Of a stretch of 64,000 bases of DNA, positions 42,046 through 50,151 are shown one piece after another. Under the pieces are notes generated by a model. It had not been told where the DNA came from and searched no databases. It worked only from the letters and a program-made list of their open reading frames with translations. The DNA is from Roseicyclus persicicus. GTDB taxonomy: Bacteria; Pseudomonadota; Alphaproteobacteria; Rhodobacterales; Rhodobacteraceae. The position numbers and the translations under genes were made by a program. Each line of letters opens with the position of its first letter. The first letter of the stretch is position 1. The stretch is taken from assembly GCF_012395815.1 (NCBI RefSeq), contig NZ_JAAZQQ010000001.1, forward strand, positions 558,001-622,000, written 5' to 3'.

Positions 42046-43236
42046 TCATTCGGCCGCCAGCGCGAGCGGCTGGGCCGTGGTGCGATAGATTTCCTGCGCC
42101 GCGGCGACGCCCGAGCCGAGCCGGATCTTCAGGCCCAGGTCGGCCATCACCATCTCGGCCGCGGCGATGCCCGACAGGGCCATGACGTCGGTCAGGCTGC
42201 CGAGGTGGCCGATGCGGAACACCTTGCCCGCGACCTGGCCGAGGCCGGCGCCGAAGGCGATATCGTAGCGCTGGCTGGCGTGCTTGACGATGCGGGCGGC
42301 GTCGAAGCCCTCGGGGGTGCGGATCGCGCTGACCGTGTCGGAGTAGAGCGCGGGCCGCGCGGCGCAGAGCTCCATCCCCCAGGCATGGACGGCGGCGCGG
42401 ACGCCCTCGGCGATGCGGGTGTGGCGGGCGAAGACGTTGTCCAGCCCCTCGGCCAGCAGCATCCCCGAGGCGACCTTGAGCCCGTTCAGCAGCCCCACGG
42501 CGGGCGTGTAGGGGTAGCCGTTGGCGGCGTAGCCCTTCACCATGTCGCGGATGTCGAAATAGGTGCGGGGCAGGCCGCCGGTCTCGGCCGCCGCCATGGC
42601 CTTTTTCGAGAAGGCCGCGATGCCGAGGCCCGCGGGCAGCATGAAGCCCTTCTGGCTGCCGGTGACGGCGATGTCGACCTTCCAGCCGTCGAACTCGAAG
42701 GGCATCGAGCCGATGGAGCTGACCCCGTCGACGAACAGGAGCGCGGGGTGCCCCGCCGCATCCATCGCGCGGCGCACGGCTGCGATGTCGGAGCGGACGC
42801 CCGTGGCGGTCTCGTTATGGGTGGCGAGGACGGCCTTGATGGCATGGCCCTTGTCGCCGGTCAGGATCTCCTCGAAGCGGTCGGCGGGGATGCCTTCGCC
42901 CCAGGGGGTCTCGACGATGATGACCTCCAGCTTGTGGCGCTGGCACATGTCGATCCATTTCTGGGAGAACATGCCGTTGCGCGCCGCCAGCACCGTGTCG
43001 CCGGGCGACAGGGTGTTGGTGATCGCCGTCTCCCAGCCGCCGGTGCCGGTGGAGGGGAACAGGAACACCTCGGCGTCGGCCGATTTCAGCACGCGGCGGA
43101 CGCCGTCGCGGGCGGGGTGCAGGATGTCCGCGAACAGGCTCGACCGGTGATCGATGGTCGGCAGGTCGCAGGCGCGCCGGAGGCTCTCCGGCATGTTCGT
43201 CGGGCCGGGAATGAAAACCGGGTTCTGGTGGTGCAT
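42046..43236 (-). CDS. bhcA: Aspartate-glyoxylate aminotransferase
   Basis: PLP aminotransferase of fold type I, 396 residues, that transfers the amino group of L-aspartate to glyoxylate, giving glycine and oxaloacetate. Motifs: IPGPTNMPESLR at the N-terminus as in serine-glyoxylate aminotransferases, PSTGTGGWE, LLFVDGVSSIGSMPF and the PLP Lys 196 in TGSQKGFMLP. It is the first gene of bhcABCD, with GAGGAG just before the ATG. The product glycine feeds BhcC and the oxaloacetate leaves the cycle. Transcription is from the shared region with bhcR. Confidence 0.95.
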   Translation of the reverse strand: MHHQNPVFIPGPTNMPESLRRACDLPTIDHRSSLFADILHPARDGVRRVLKSADAEVFLFPSTGTGGWETAITNTLSPGDTVLAARNGMFSQKWIDMCQRHKLEVIIVETPWGEGIPADRFEEILTGDKGHAIKAVLATHNETATGVRSDIAAVRRAMDAAGHPALLFVDGVSSIGSMPFEFDGWKVDIAVTGSQKGFMLPAGLGIAAFSKKAMAAAETGGLPRTYFDIRDMVKGYAANGYPYTPAVGLLNGLKVASGMLLAEGLDNVFARHTRIAEGVRAAVHAWGMELCAARPALYSDTVSAIRTPEGFDAARIVKHASQRYDIAFGAGLGQVAGKVFRIGHLGSLTDVMALSGIAAAEMVMADLGLKIRLGSGVAAAQEIYRTTAQPLALAAE

Positions 43237-43408
43237 CGGGCCGTCTCCTCAACTCTCGCCGATCACAGTATGCCGGACGACCCGCCCGCACAATTTTTTT
43301 GAAAAGGTTTTTCAGAAGTGATAGGTTGTGGATCATGTGAAGAATTTCAATGACTTGGAATTTTTCATATGATGAAAGCATTTTTCACTGCACTGCAGCG
43401 AGACCCCG
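43237..43408. promoter_or_regulatory. Divergent bhcA/bhcR promoter region with candidate BhcR operators
   Basis: A 172-bp A/T-rich region. Two perfect 15-bp palindromes of the same design (6+3+6) occur: TGAAAA-GGT-TTTTCA at 43300-43314 and TTTCAT-ATG-ATGAAA at 43363-43377. A third, with one mismatch, overlaps the second (43373-43387). On the minus strand a weak promoter for bhcA may have TTGTGC at 43293-43288 and TACTGT at 43270-43265 with 17-base spacing, which would put the first palindrome just upstream of the -35. The second lies about 30 bases before the bhcR start. IclR regulators bind such repeats; activation of bhcA and autoregulation of bhcR is proposed. Confidence 0.6.
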
Positions 43409-44245
43409 ATGCGCGACGATACCGCCTCCGAATCCCCCCGTCGCACCCGGGGCCGCCCCAAGGCCTGGGACGACAAGACCGACCAGAACACGATCAAGTC
43501 GCTGGACCGGGCGATGGCCGTGTTCGAGCACCTGTCCGACACGACCGGCGCGACCCTGTCGGAGCTGGCCGCCGACACCGACCAGTCGCCGGCAACCACC
43601 TACCGGATCCTGACCACGCTGGAGGGCCGCGGGCTGGTGGAATTCGACGCCGCCGCGCAGCTGTGGCAGATCGGACCGCGCGCCTTCCTGATCGGGGCGC
43701 GCTACCTGCGCCGCACCTCGGTGGTGGACCGGGCCCGGCCGATCCTGCGCCGGCTGATGGAGGCGACGGGGGAAACCGCGAACCTCGGGATCGCGCGCGA
43801 GGCGCATGTGCTGTTCGTCAGCCAGGTCGAAAGCCACGCCTCTATCCGCGCCTTCTTTCCGCCCGGCACGCTGTCGCCGATGCATGCCTCGGGGATCGGC
43901 AAGGCGCTCCTGGCGCAGATGACCGATGATCGGCTGTCGCGCTACATCGCCACCGCGCCGCTCGACCGGTTCACGGCGCGCACGCTGACCGACCCGATGG
44001 CGCTGCGGGCCGACCTGCAGGAGACCCGCGCCCGCGGCTACGCCATCGACGACGAGGAGAAGAACGAGGGGATGCGCTGCATCGCGGCCCCGGTCTTCGA
44101 CTGGCAGGGCGAGGCGGTGGCGGGGCTCAGCGTGTCGGGCCCGGTCGCCCGCGTCTCGACCCGCGAGGTGCCCCGGCTGGCCGAGGCGGTGACGAAGGCG
44201 GCGGCGGACCTGTCGGCGGCGCTCGGGGCCGACCGCAAGGGGTAG
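43409..44245 (+). CDS. bhcR: IclR-family regulator of the beta-hydroxyaspartate cycle
   Basis: A 278-residue IclR-type transcription factor. A basic N-terminal arm (ESPRRTRGRPKAWDDK) precedes the winged helix-turn-helix (about 30-90, with TLSELAADTDQSPATTYRILTTLE-type helices) and the effector domain (about 105-275) with LGIAREAHVLFVSQ, the PMHASGIGKALLAQ loop and YAIDDEEKNEGMRC. It is transcribed away from bhcA across the operator region. Related BhcR proteins sense glyoxylate. The ribosome site is weak (GAG only), suggesting low expression. Confidence 0.92.
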   Translation: MRDDTASESPRRTRGRPKAWDDKTDQNTIKSLDRAMAVFEHLSDTTGATLSELAADTDQSPATTYRILTTLEGRGLVEFDAAAQLWQIGPRAFLIGARYLRRTSVVDRARPILRRLMEATGETANLGIAREAHVLFVSQVESHASIRAFFPPGTLSPMHASGIGKALLAQMTDDRLSRYIATAPLDRFTARTLTDPMALRADLQETRARGYAIDDEEKNEGMRCIAAPVFDWQGEAVAGLSVSGPVARVSTREVPRLAEAVTKAAADLSAALGADRKG

Positions 44246-44306
44246 GGCCTTGCGTCGCCCCGCGCCGCCGCGCATTCCCTGAGCCGACAGCACAGGGAGG
44301 ACCGCC

Positions 44307-45380
44307 ATGACCGTCTACAAGATCGCCGCCATCCCCGCCGACGGCATCGGCCCCGAGGTGATCGGTGCGGGTCTGCAGGTGCTGGAGGCGGTCGCCGCCC
44401 GCGACGGCGGCTTCACCCTCGACGTGACGGAATTCGACTGGGGCTCGGACCACTACAAGCGCACCGGCGCGATGATGCCCGCCGACGGGCCCGAGCGTCT
44501 GAAGGCGTTCGATGCGATCTATTTCGGCGCGGTCGGCGCGCCGGACGTGCCCGACCACATCACGCTGTGGGGCCTGCGCCTGCCGATCTGCCAGGGCTTC
44601 GACCAGTATGCCAACGTGCGGCCCACCCGCATCCTGCCGGGGATCCGCGCGCCGCTGGCGGGTGTGGGGCCCGGCGACCTGGACTGGGTGATCGTGCGGG
44701 AAAACTCCGAGGGCGAGTATTCCGGCCACGGCGGCCGCGCCCACAAGGGGCTGCCCGAGGAGGTGGCGACCGAGGTCGCGATCTTCACCCGCGTGGGCGT
44801 GACCCGGATCATGCGCTACGCCTTCGCGCTGGCCCAGTCGCGGCCGCGCAAGCTGCTGACCGTCGTCACCAAGTCGAACGCGCAGCGCTTCGGCCTGGTG
44901 ATGTGGGACGAGATCGCGGCCGAGGTCGCACGGGAGTATCCCGACGTGACCTGGGACAAGATGCTGGTCGACGCGATGACCATGCGGATGGTGCTGCGGC
45001 CGCGGTCGCTCGACACCATCGTGGCGACGAACCTGCACGCCGACATCCTGTCGGACCTCGCCGGCGCGCTGGCGGGGTCGCTGGGCGTGGCGCCCACGGC
45101 CAACATCGACCCCGAGCGGCGCTACCCGTCGATGTTCGAGCCGATCCACGGCTCGGCCTTCGACATTGCCGGACAGGGCATCGCCAACCCGGTGGCCAGT
45201 TTCTGGACCGCCGCGCAGATGCTGGAGCACCTGGGCCAGCCCGCCGCCGCCGGCCGCCTGATGGCCGCGGTCGAACAGGTCTGCGCGGCCGGCATCCTGA
45301 CGCCCGATGTGGGCGGCACCGCCACCACGCAGGCGGTGACGGACGCCGTGGTCGAGGCGGTCAGGGGCGCGAACGCCTGA
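44307..45380 (+). CDS. Tartrate dehydrogenase / D-malate dehydrogenase (decarboxylating) family
   Basis: Beta-decarboxylating dehydrogenase of 357 residues (isopropylmalate dehydrogenase superfamily), subgroup TtuC/DmlA. Motifs: ADGIGPEV, the WGLRLPICQGFDQYANVRP segment, VIVRENSEGEYSG, TKSNA with the catalytic Lys, DAMTMRM and NLHADILSDLAGAL with metal Asp residues. Such enzymes oxidise tartrate to oxaloglycolate, convert meso-tartrate to glycerate and D-malate to pyruvate. It follows bhcR by 61 bases in the same direction with its own GGAGG site, so it could be co-transcribed with the regulator. Link to C2 or C4 acid use is inferred. Confidence 0.85.
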   Translation: MTVYKIAAIPADGIGPEVIGAGLQVLEAVAARDGGFTLDVTEFDWGSDHYKRTGAMMPADGPERLKAFDAIYFGAVGAPDVPDHITLWGLRLPICQGFDQYANVRPTRILPGIRAPLAGVGPGDLDWVIVRENSEGEYSGHGGRAHKGLPEEVATEVAIFTRVGVTRIMRYAFALAQSRPRKLLTVVTKSNAQRFGLVMWDEIAAEVAREYPDVTWDKMLVDAMTMRMVLRPRSLDTIVATNLHADILSDLAGALAGSLGVAPTANIDPERRYPSMFEPIHGSAFDIAGQGIANPVASFWTAAQMLEHLGQPAAAGRLMAAVEQVCAAGILTPDVGGTATTQAVTDAVVEAVRGANA

Positions 45381-45396
45381 CCGCCCCGGCCCCGGG

Positions 45397-47298
45397 TCAC
45401 AGGATCAGCGTGTCGAAGACGATCGCGCCCATGTCGAAGGTGGCGAAGTCGGTCTGCGACAGGACGATCCGGTCGCCGGCGTCGCCGTATTCGATCAGCA
45501 TCCCCGCGCCCCAGGCGCGGACCGAGATGTCGCCCGCGTCGACGCCCGACAGGACCAGCCGGTCGGTGGCGAAGTCGAAGCCCTTGACCACGTCCTGCCC
45601 GTCGCCGAGGGCAAAGACGAAGGTGTCGCCGTCGCCGTTGCCGTAGAGCACGTCGTTGCCGGTGCCGCCGACCAGGATGTCCTGGCCCGCGCCGCCGATC
45701 AGCACGTCGCGGCCCGCGCCGCCCTCGAGCCGGTCGTCGCCGGTGCCGCCGTCCATCTTGTCGTCGCCGAGCCCGCCGAGCAGGAGGTCCGCGCCCGCCT
45801 CACCGTCGATGCGGTCGTTGCCCGCGCCGCCGTCGAGGATGTCGTCGCCGCCGCCGCCGTAGAGCTGGTCGCGCCCGTCGCCGCCCTCGATCCGGTTGTC
45901 GAAGCCGTTGCCGACCAGCTTGTTGTCGGCCGCGTTGCCGATCGCCTCCAGCGCGGTCGCCACCTCGTTCAGCCACAGCTCCTCGAAGCCCTGGCCCAGC
46001 GCGTGCGAATGGTCCGACTTGACGATGTCGTGGCCGTTGCCGCCGGCCTCGGACACCACGTCGCCCAGATCGTCGATGAAATAGACGTCGTTGCCGGTGC
46101 CGCCGTACATCATGTCGGCGCCGGCGCCGCCGTCCAGCATGTCGTTGCCGTCGCCGCCATGGAGGATGTCGTCGCCGTCGCCCGCGCGGATGTTGTCGTT
46201 GCCGCCGTAGCCGTGGATCACGTCCGACAGGCCGTCGGCGCCGTCGACGATGTTGCCTTGGGCGTCGGTGAAGCCGACGAAGATCTTGTCGTGCCCGGCG
46301 GTGCCGTCGACGGGCGAGGTGCCGATGGTGACGAAGCCCGTGTCGGTGGTGCCGTCATCGCTGGCGATGGTGTAGGACAGCGTGTTCAGCGCCTCGGCGG
46401 TGCCGCCGGTGATCTCGATTCGGCCGCCATCCAGCAGGCGGATGGTCTCGCCGGTGACCAGCGTGATGGTGTCGCCCACCTGGACGGGGATGTCGTTGAT
46501 CCGCGTGATCTCGACCCCGTCCAGCCCCGTCACGGTGTCGTTGGCCAGGAGGTTCACCGTGGTCGTGCCCAGCGCCGAGACCGACACGATGTCGTCGTTG
46601 GCGATCAGGGCGGTCTGGATGCTGTCGGCCACGATCAGGAGGTTGCTGTCGTAGATCGAATCGCCCGCGTCCGCGATGGCGATGCGCAGCGTGTTGACCT
46701 GACCGGGGATCACCGGCGCCTTGACGGTCAGGATCACGGTGATCCCGTCCATCTCGGTCGAGAAGCTGCCGTCCGCGTTGTCGCGGAACAGGTTGGCATT
46801 GCTGGTCGTGTTGATGTTGTCGATCGAGATCTCGCCGTCGCCGATGGTGAGGGTGGCGGGCTGCCCGTTCACCGTGATGGCGACCGCGTCGTTGAAGCCT
46901 GCGTTGACCCATTCGAGGTATTCCTCGGAGCCGAAGGTCAGCTGCATGGTCAGCGTGTCGCCGGTGGGGATGAAGCTGCATTCCAGGATCGCGGCGTCGT
47001 AGGTCGGCACGCCGGCCACGGCGTTCAGGATCTTGTCGCCGTTCACGCCGGCGGTGTTGGTGCCGGTCGAGCCGGAATCGTTGGGGCCCGCGAAGTTCGT
47101 GGCGAGGCCGGTGGACAGGATCACGCCGCTGTCGGCCGGGACCACGTCACCGGCGGCGGCGCCGTTCTGGTAGATGGCGCTCGACCGGGCGTCGCCGGTG
47201 TAGCTGGCCGACACCACCTCGACGCCGGCGCCGAACATGGTCTCGGCCATCTGCATCGCCGTGGCGGTGGTATCGAAGGTCAGGGTCTGGGTACTCAT
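45397..47298 (-). CDS. Choice-of-anchor L domain and RTX calcium-binding repeat protein
   Basis: A 633-residue secreted protein. Residues about 45-225 show the choice-of-anchor L fold (GVILSTGLATNFAGPN, SFIPTGDTLTMQLTFGSEEYLEW, FNDAVAITVNG). Residues about 230-320 are an Ig/cadherin-like linker. Residues about 325-600 hold many nonapeptide repeats (GGDGNDMLDGG, GGTGNDVYF, GGAGNDRIDG), which bind calcium and mark type I secretion substrates; there is no N-terminal signal. It is 53 bases downstream of the priming sugar transferase gene, so it may be exported with, and anchor, the exopolysaccharide made by the operon. Confidence 0.85.
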   Translation of the reverse strand: MSTQTLTFDTTATAMQMAETMFGAGVEVVSASYTGDARSSAIYQNGAAAGDVVPADSGVILSTGLATNFAGPNDSGSTGTNTAGVNGDKILNAVAGVPTYDAAILECSFIPTGDTLTMQLTFGSEEYLEWVNAGFNDAVAITVNGQPATLTIGDGEISIDNINTTSNANLFRDNADGSFSTEMDGITVILTVKAPVIPGQVNTLRIAIADAGDSIYDSNLLIVADSIQTALIANDDIVSVSALGTTTVNLLANDTVTGLDGVEITRINDIPVQVGDTITLVTGETIRLLDGGRIEITGGTAEALNTLSYTIASDDGTTDTGFVTIGTSPVDGTAGHDKIFVGFTDAQGNIVDGADGLSDVIHGYGGNDNIRAGDGDDILHGGDGNDMLDGGAGADMMYGGTGNDVYFIDDLGDVVSEAGGNGHDIVKSDHSHALGQGFEELWLNEVATALEAIGNAADNKLVGNGFDNRIEGGDGRDQLYGGGGDDILDGGAGNDRIDGEAGADLLLGGLGDDKMDGGTGDDRLEGGAGRDVLIGGAGQDILVGGTGNDVLYGNGDGDTFVFALGDGQDVVKGFDFATDRLVLSGVDAGDISVRAWGAGMLIEYGDAGDRIVLSQTDFATFDMGAIVFDTLIL

Positions 47299-47351
47299 GG
47301 GACTGTTCCGTCAGGTTCGGCCGGGCCGCGCGGGGGCGACCCGGGCAGGGG

Positions 47352-48020
47352 TCAGTAGGCGCCGCGCCCGGAGAGGACGGCGGGAATGGTGAGCAGGAGC
47401 ACGGCGAGGTCGCGGCGCAGGCTGACCGAGCGGGCATAGGCGATGTCCATCTCGACCATCTGGTCGAAGGACACGTCGGCCCGGCCCGAAACCTGCCACA
47501 CGCCGGTGATGCCGGGCAGCGCGGCCAGCCGGCCCAGCGCATGGGCGGGGTAGGCCGCGACCTCGGAGGGCAGCGCCGGGCGCGGGCCGACCAGCGACAT
47601 GTCGCCCTTGAGCACGTTGATCAGCTGCGGCAGCTCGTCGATGGAATAGCGGCGGATGATGCGGCCCACGGACGTGACGCGGGGGTCGTTCTTCTGCTTG
47701 AAGCAGACGCCGCCGCGGTCGGACTGGGCCAGCAGCGCGGCGCGGCGCGCCTCGGCGTCGCGGTACATCGACCGGAACTTGATCATGCCGAAGGTCTGGC
47801 CGTTCAGGCCCACGCGGGTCTGCACGAAGAAGACCGGGCCGGGGCTGGTCAGCTTCACCGCCAGCGCGGTGACCAGCATCAGGGGCGACAGGATCAGGAG
47901 CATCAGCGCCGAGACGGCGATGTCCAGCATCCGCTTGCCGGCGGGGATGGCCGCGCGGCCGCGGCGGTCGGAGGTCAGGGCGCGCGCAAGCGGCGCCTCG
48001 TTGGTCGAGATCATGGTCAT
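47352..48020 (-). CDS. Priming sugar transferase (undecaprenyl-phosphate hexose-1-phosphate transferase)
   Basis: Starts exopolysaccharide synthesis by linking a hexose-1-phosphate to undecaprenyl phosphate at the inner membrane. The 222 residues have one membrane anchor (about 30-55), then the bacterial sugar transferase core: RVGLNGQTFGMIKFRSM, RVTSVGRIIRRYSIDELPQL, LKGDMSLVGPRP and GITGVWQVSGR. It is the short ExoY-like form. The ATG is at 48020; a GA dinucleotide tract lies 26-60 bases upstream, between it and the stop of the chain-length gene. It would be the step that gates the whole pathway. Confidence 0.92.
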   Translation of the reverse strand: MTMISTNEAPLARALTSDRRGRAAIPAGKRMLDIAVSALMLLILSPLMLVTALAVKLTSPGPVFFVQTRVGLNGQTFGMIKFRSMYRDAEARRAALLAQSDRGGVCFKQKNDPRVTSVGRIIRRYSIDELPQLINVLKGDMSLVGPRPALPSEVAAYPAHALGRLAALPGITGVWQVSGRADVSFDQMVEMDIAYARSVSLRRDLAVLLLTIPAVLSGRGAY

Positions 48021-48041
48021 GGCAGGGGTCTCTTGGGCAGC

Positions 48042-48086
<45 letters not shown>

Positions 48087-48090
48087 AGGA

Positions 48091-50151
48091 TCAGGTGCGG
48101 ACGGCGAGCCAGGGGTCGCCGGGCAGGGCGCGCCGCATCACGGCGACGGCGCCGTTGCGGGGCAGGCTGTCGAGGCGGTCGACCTGGCCCAGCACCGCGG
48201 CGCGGGCGTCGGTCGGTTGCAGGGAGAGCACGCCCACGTCGGCCGCGGACAGCAGGAACTGGCAGGACAGCCGGTCTTGCAGGCTGCCGCCCGAGACGAT
48301 GATGACATCGAAGGAGCGGACGAGCTTTTCCAGCGCGGCGCGCACCATCGGGGCCGAGACCGCGCGGTCGTCGACAAGGCCCGCGCTGCCGGCCGACAGC
48401 TCCCACAGGCCGGGGCCTTCGGAGGCGTCGGGCAGGGCGACGGGCTGGCCGGAGAGCAGGTCGCTCCAGCCGATCTCGGCGGCGTCGTCCGACGCCATCC
48501 CGAGGTCGGCCTCGATGAAGAGCGCCTTCATCCGGGCGCGGGCGTAGCTTTCGGCCAGCGCGCGGCCGAGCTCCGAGGTCTCGCCCGCCCCGGCGCGGAC
48601 CACCGCAACGACGGGGGCCTTGCCCACCAGCCGCGGCCGGCGCAGCGGGTGCAGCTGCAGCTCGTTGCGCAGCCGGTCGGCGGCGTCGGCGTCGCCCTCG
48701 CCCGCGGCCGAGACCTGCAGCACGGGCAGGCGGTGCTCGACCGGCGTCAGCGTCTCGGCAAAGCGGACGCGGCGCTCGGTCAGGCCGAGGATGAGGGCGA
48801 TCAGCAGGGCCAGCGCCGCGCCGCCCGCAAGGCCGCCCGCGGCCAGCATCTTGCGGCTGTCGTCGGCGGGGTTCACGGGCTCGGACGGCGGCGACATCAG
48901 CACGGTGTAGCCGGGCAGGGCGCGGCCGGATTCGACGCGGATCACCTCGAGCGCGCGGCGGGTCTCGTCCAGCAGTTCCTCGGCCGCGGCGATCTCCTGC
49001 TCGACCCGGTCCAGGTCGATGCGGCGGCGGTTGAGGTCGCGGGCCTCGGCGCGGGCGGTTTCCAGCTGGGCCGCGACGCGGTCGCGCAGGCTGCGGATCT
49101 CGGCCAGGCTCTGTTCCTCGCTCTGGGTCGGCGTGTCGGTCAGGGCGCCGGTCTGGGCCAGCACGCGGATCTGCTCGCGCCGGTCCTCCAGCGCGGCCTC
49201 GACCACGGCGATTTCCTCGACCAGCGACCGTTCGCGCTGTTCGAAACGCGGGTTGGTGCGGTCGGCGAAATCGACGCGCAGGCTTGCGAGGTCGCCCAGC
49301 AGCCGCGCGCGTTCGGTGCCGAGCGCGCCGATGATGTCGTCGAGCAGGGTGGCGCGCATGATCTCCTGGTCGGCGCCGTCGACCGAGGTGCTGCCGCCGT
49401 CTGCTTCCAGCGCGGCGAGCGTGGTCTCGATCTCGCCCAGACGGATCGCCAGCGCGTCGATCTGGGCGATCTTTTCGACGTGGGCGCGGGAAATCGCGCT
49501 CATGCCGAACTCGCCGCCGATCTCCAGCTGGTCGGCGCGCAGGTCGGTGAGGCGCGTCACCAGCTCTTCCTCGCGCTGGAACAGCTCGGCCAGGCGCACC
49601 TCGGAGCGGGCGGCCTCGGCCTCGAGGTTCATGGCGAGGTAAGCGCCCACCACCGCCTCGAGCTTGTCGGCGGCAAAGCCGGGGTCGCGGCTGCGGGTGG
49701 TCAGCACGATCAGGCTGTCCGAGCGGCGGATCTCGATCGAGCCGGTCAGGTCCGACACCGTGAGGTCGGCGGCCAGGTCGGGCCGGCCGGCGGCCAGCGT
49801 CTCGACCGCGCGCGCCATCACCGGGTGCGAGGCGACATAGGTCGTCTCGGCGCGCACGAAGCTGTCGAAGGTGCGCAGCACGCTGTCGTCGCCGGTGGCG
49901 TAGAGGATGTTCGATTCCTGCGGGAACACCCGCAGGATCGCCTGGCTTTCGTAGAGCTGGACGCCGGACAGGTAGCCGCCCGCGGCCATCACGCCGCCCA
50001 GCAGCACGGCGCCGCCGACGGTGGCCTTCCAGCGGCCGCGCATGGCGCGCAGGACGCCCGCGACCGGGTTCGGCTCGGGCGCCTCGGGCAGGGGCGCGCC
50101 GGTCATGTCGGGCAGGTCGTCGACCGGCAGGGGGGTGGCGACGGCGTTCAT
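48091..50151 (-). CDS. Wzz/GumC-type polysaccharide co-polymerase with degenerate kinase-like domain
   Basis: Controls chain length and export of the exopolysaccharide. The 686 residues have a first membrane helix (about 42-63), a long periplasmic coiled-coil part (about 150-420, rich in Glu/Arg heptads), a second helix (about 435-455) and a cytoplasmic ATPase-like domain (about 490-680). In that domain the Walker A position reads RAGAGETSE without GKS/T, and no C-terminal Tyr cluster is seen, so it is unlikely to be an active tyrosine kinase. Walker A'-like (ALFIEADLG) and B-like (DVIIVSGG) segments remain. The ATG overlaps the preceding stop (ATGA). Confidence 0.82.
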   Translation of the reverse strand: MNAVATPLPVDDLPDMTGAPLPEAPEPNPVAGVLRAMRGRWKATVGGAVLLGGVMAAGGYLSGVQLYESQAILRVFPQESNILYATGDDSVLRTFDSFVRAETTYVASHPVMARAVETLAAGRPDLAADLTVSDLTGSIEIRRSDSLIVLTTRSRDPGFAADKLEAVVGAYLAMNLEAEAARSEVRLAELFQREEELVTRLTDLRADQLEIGGEFGMSAISRAHVEKIAQIDALAIRLGEIETTLAALEADGGSTSVDGADQEIMRATLLDDIIGALGTERARLLGDLASLRVDFADRTNPRFEQRERSLVEEIAVVEAALEDRREQIRVLAQTGALTDTPTQSEEQSLAEIRSLRDRVAAQLETARAEARDLNRRRIDLDRVEQEIAAAEELLDETRRALEVIRVESGRALPGYTVLMSPPSEPVNPADDSRKMLAAGGLAGGAALALLIALILGLTERRVRFAETLTPVEHRLPVLQVSAAGEGDADAADRLRNELQLHPLRRPRLVGKAPVVAVVRAGAGETSELGRALAESYARARMKALFIEADLGMASDDAAEIGWSDLLSGQPVALPDASEGPGLWELSAGSAGLVDDRAVSAPMVRAALEKLVRSFDVIIVSGGSLQDRLSCQFLLSAADVGVLSLQPTDARAAVLGQVDRLDSLPRNGAVAVMRRALPGDPWLAVRT

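Noticed and set aside
43369-43929. Alternative 186-codon frame over the start of bhcR
   Set aside because: It overlaps bhcR in another phase, has no IclR features and its start lies inside the candidate operator.
45397-46300. Regular short repeats that could suggest a CRISPR array
   Set aside because: The repeats are in frame, imperfect and encode glycine/aspartate nonapeptides of an RTX protein. There are no unique spacers of constant length.
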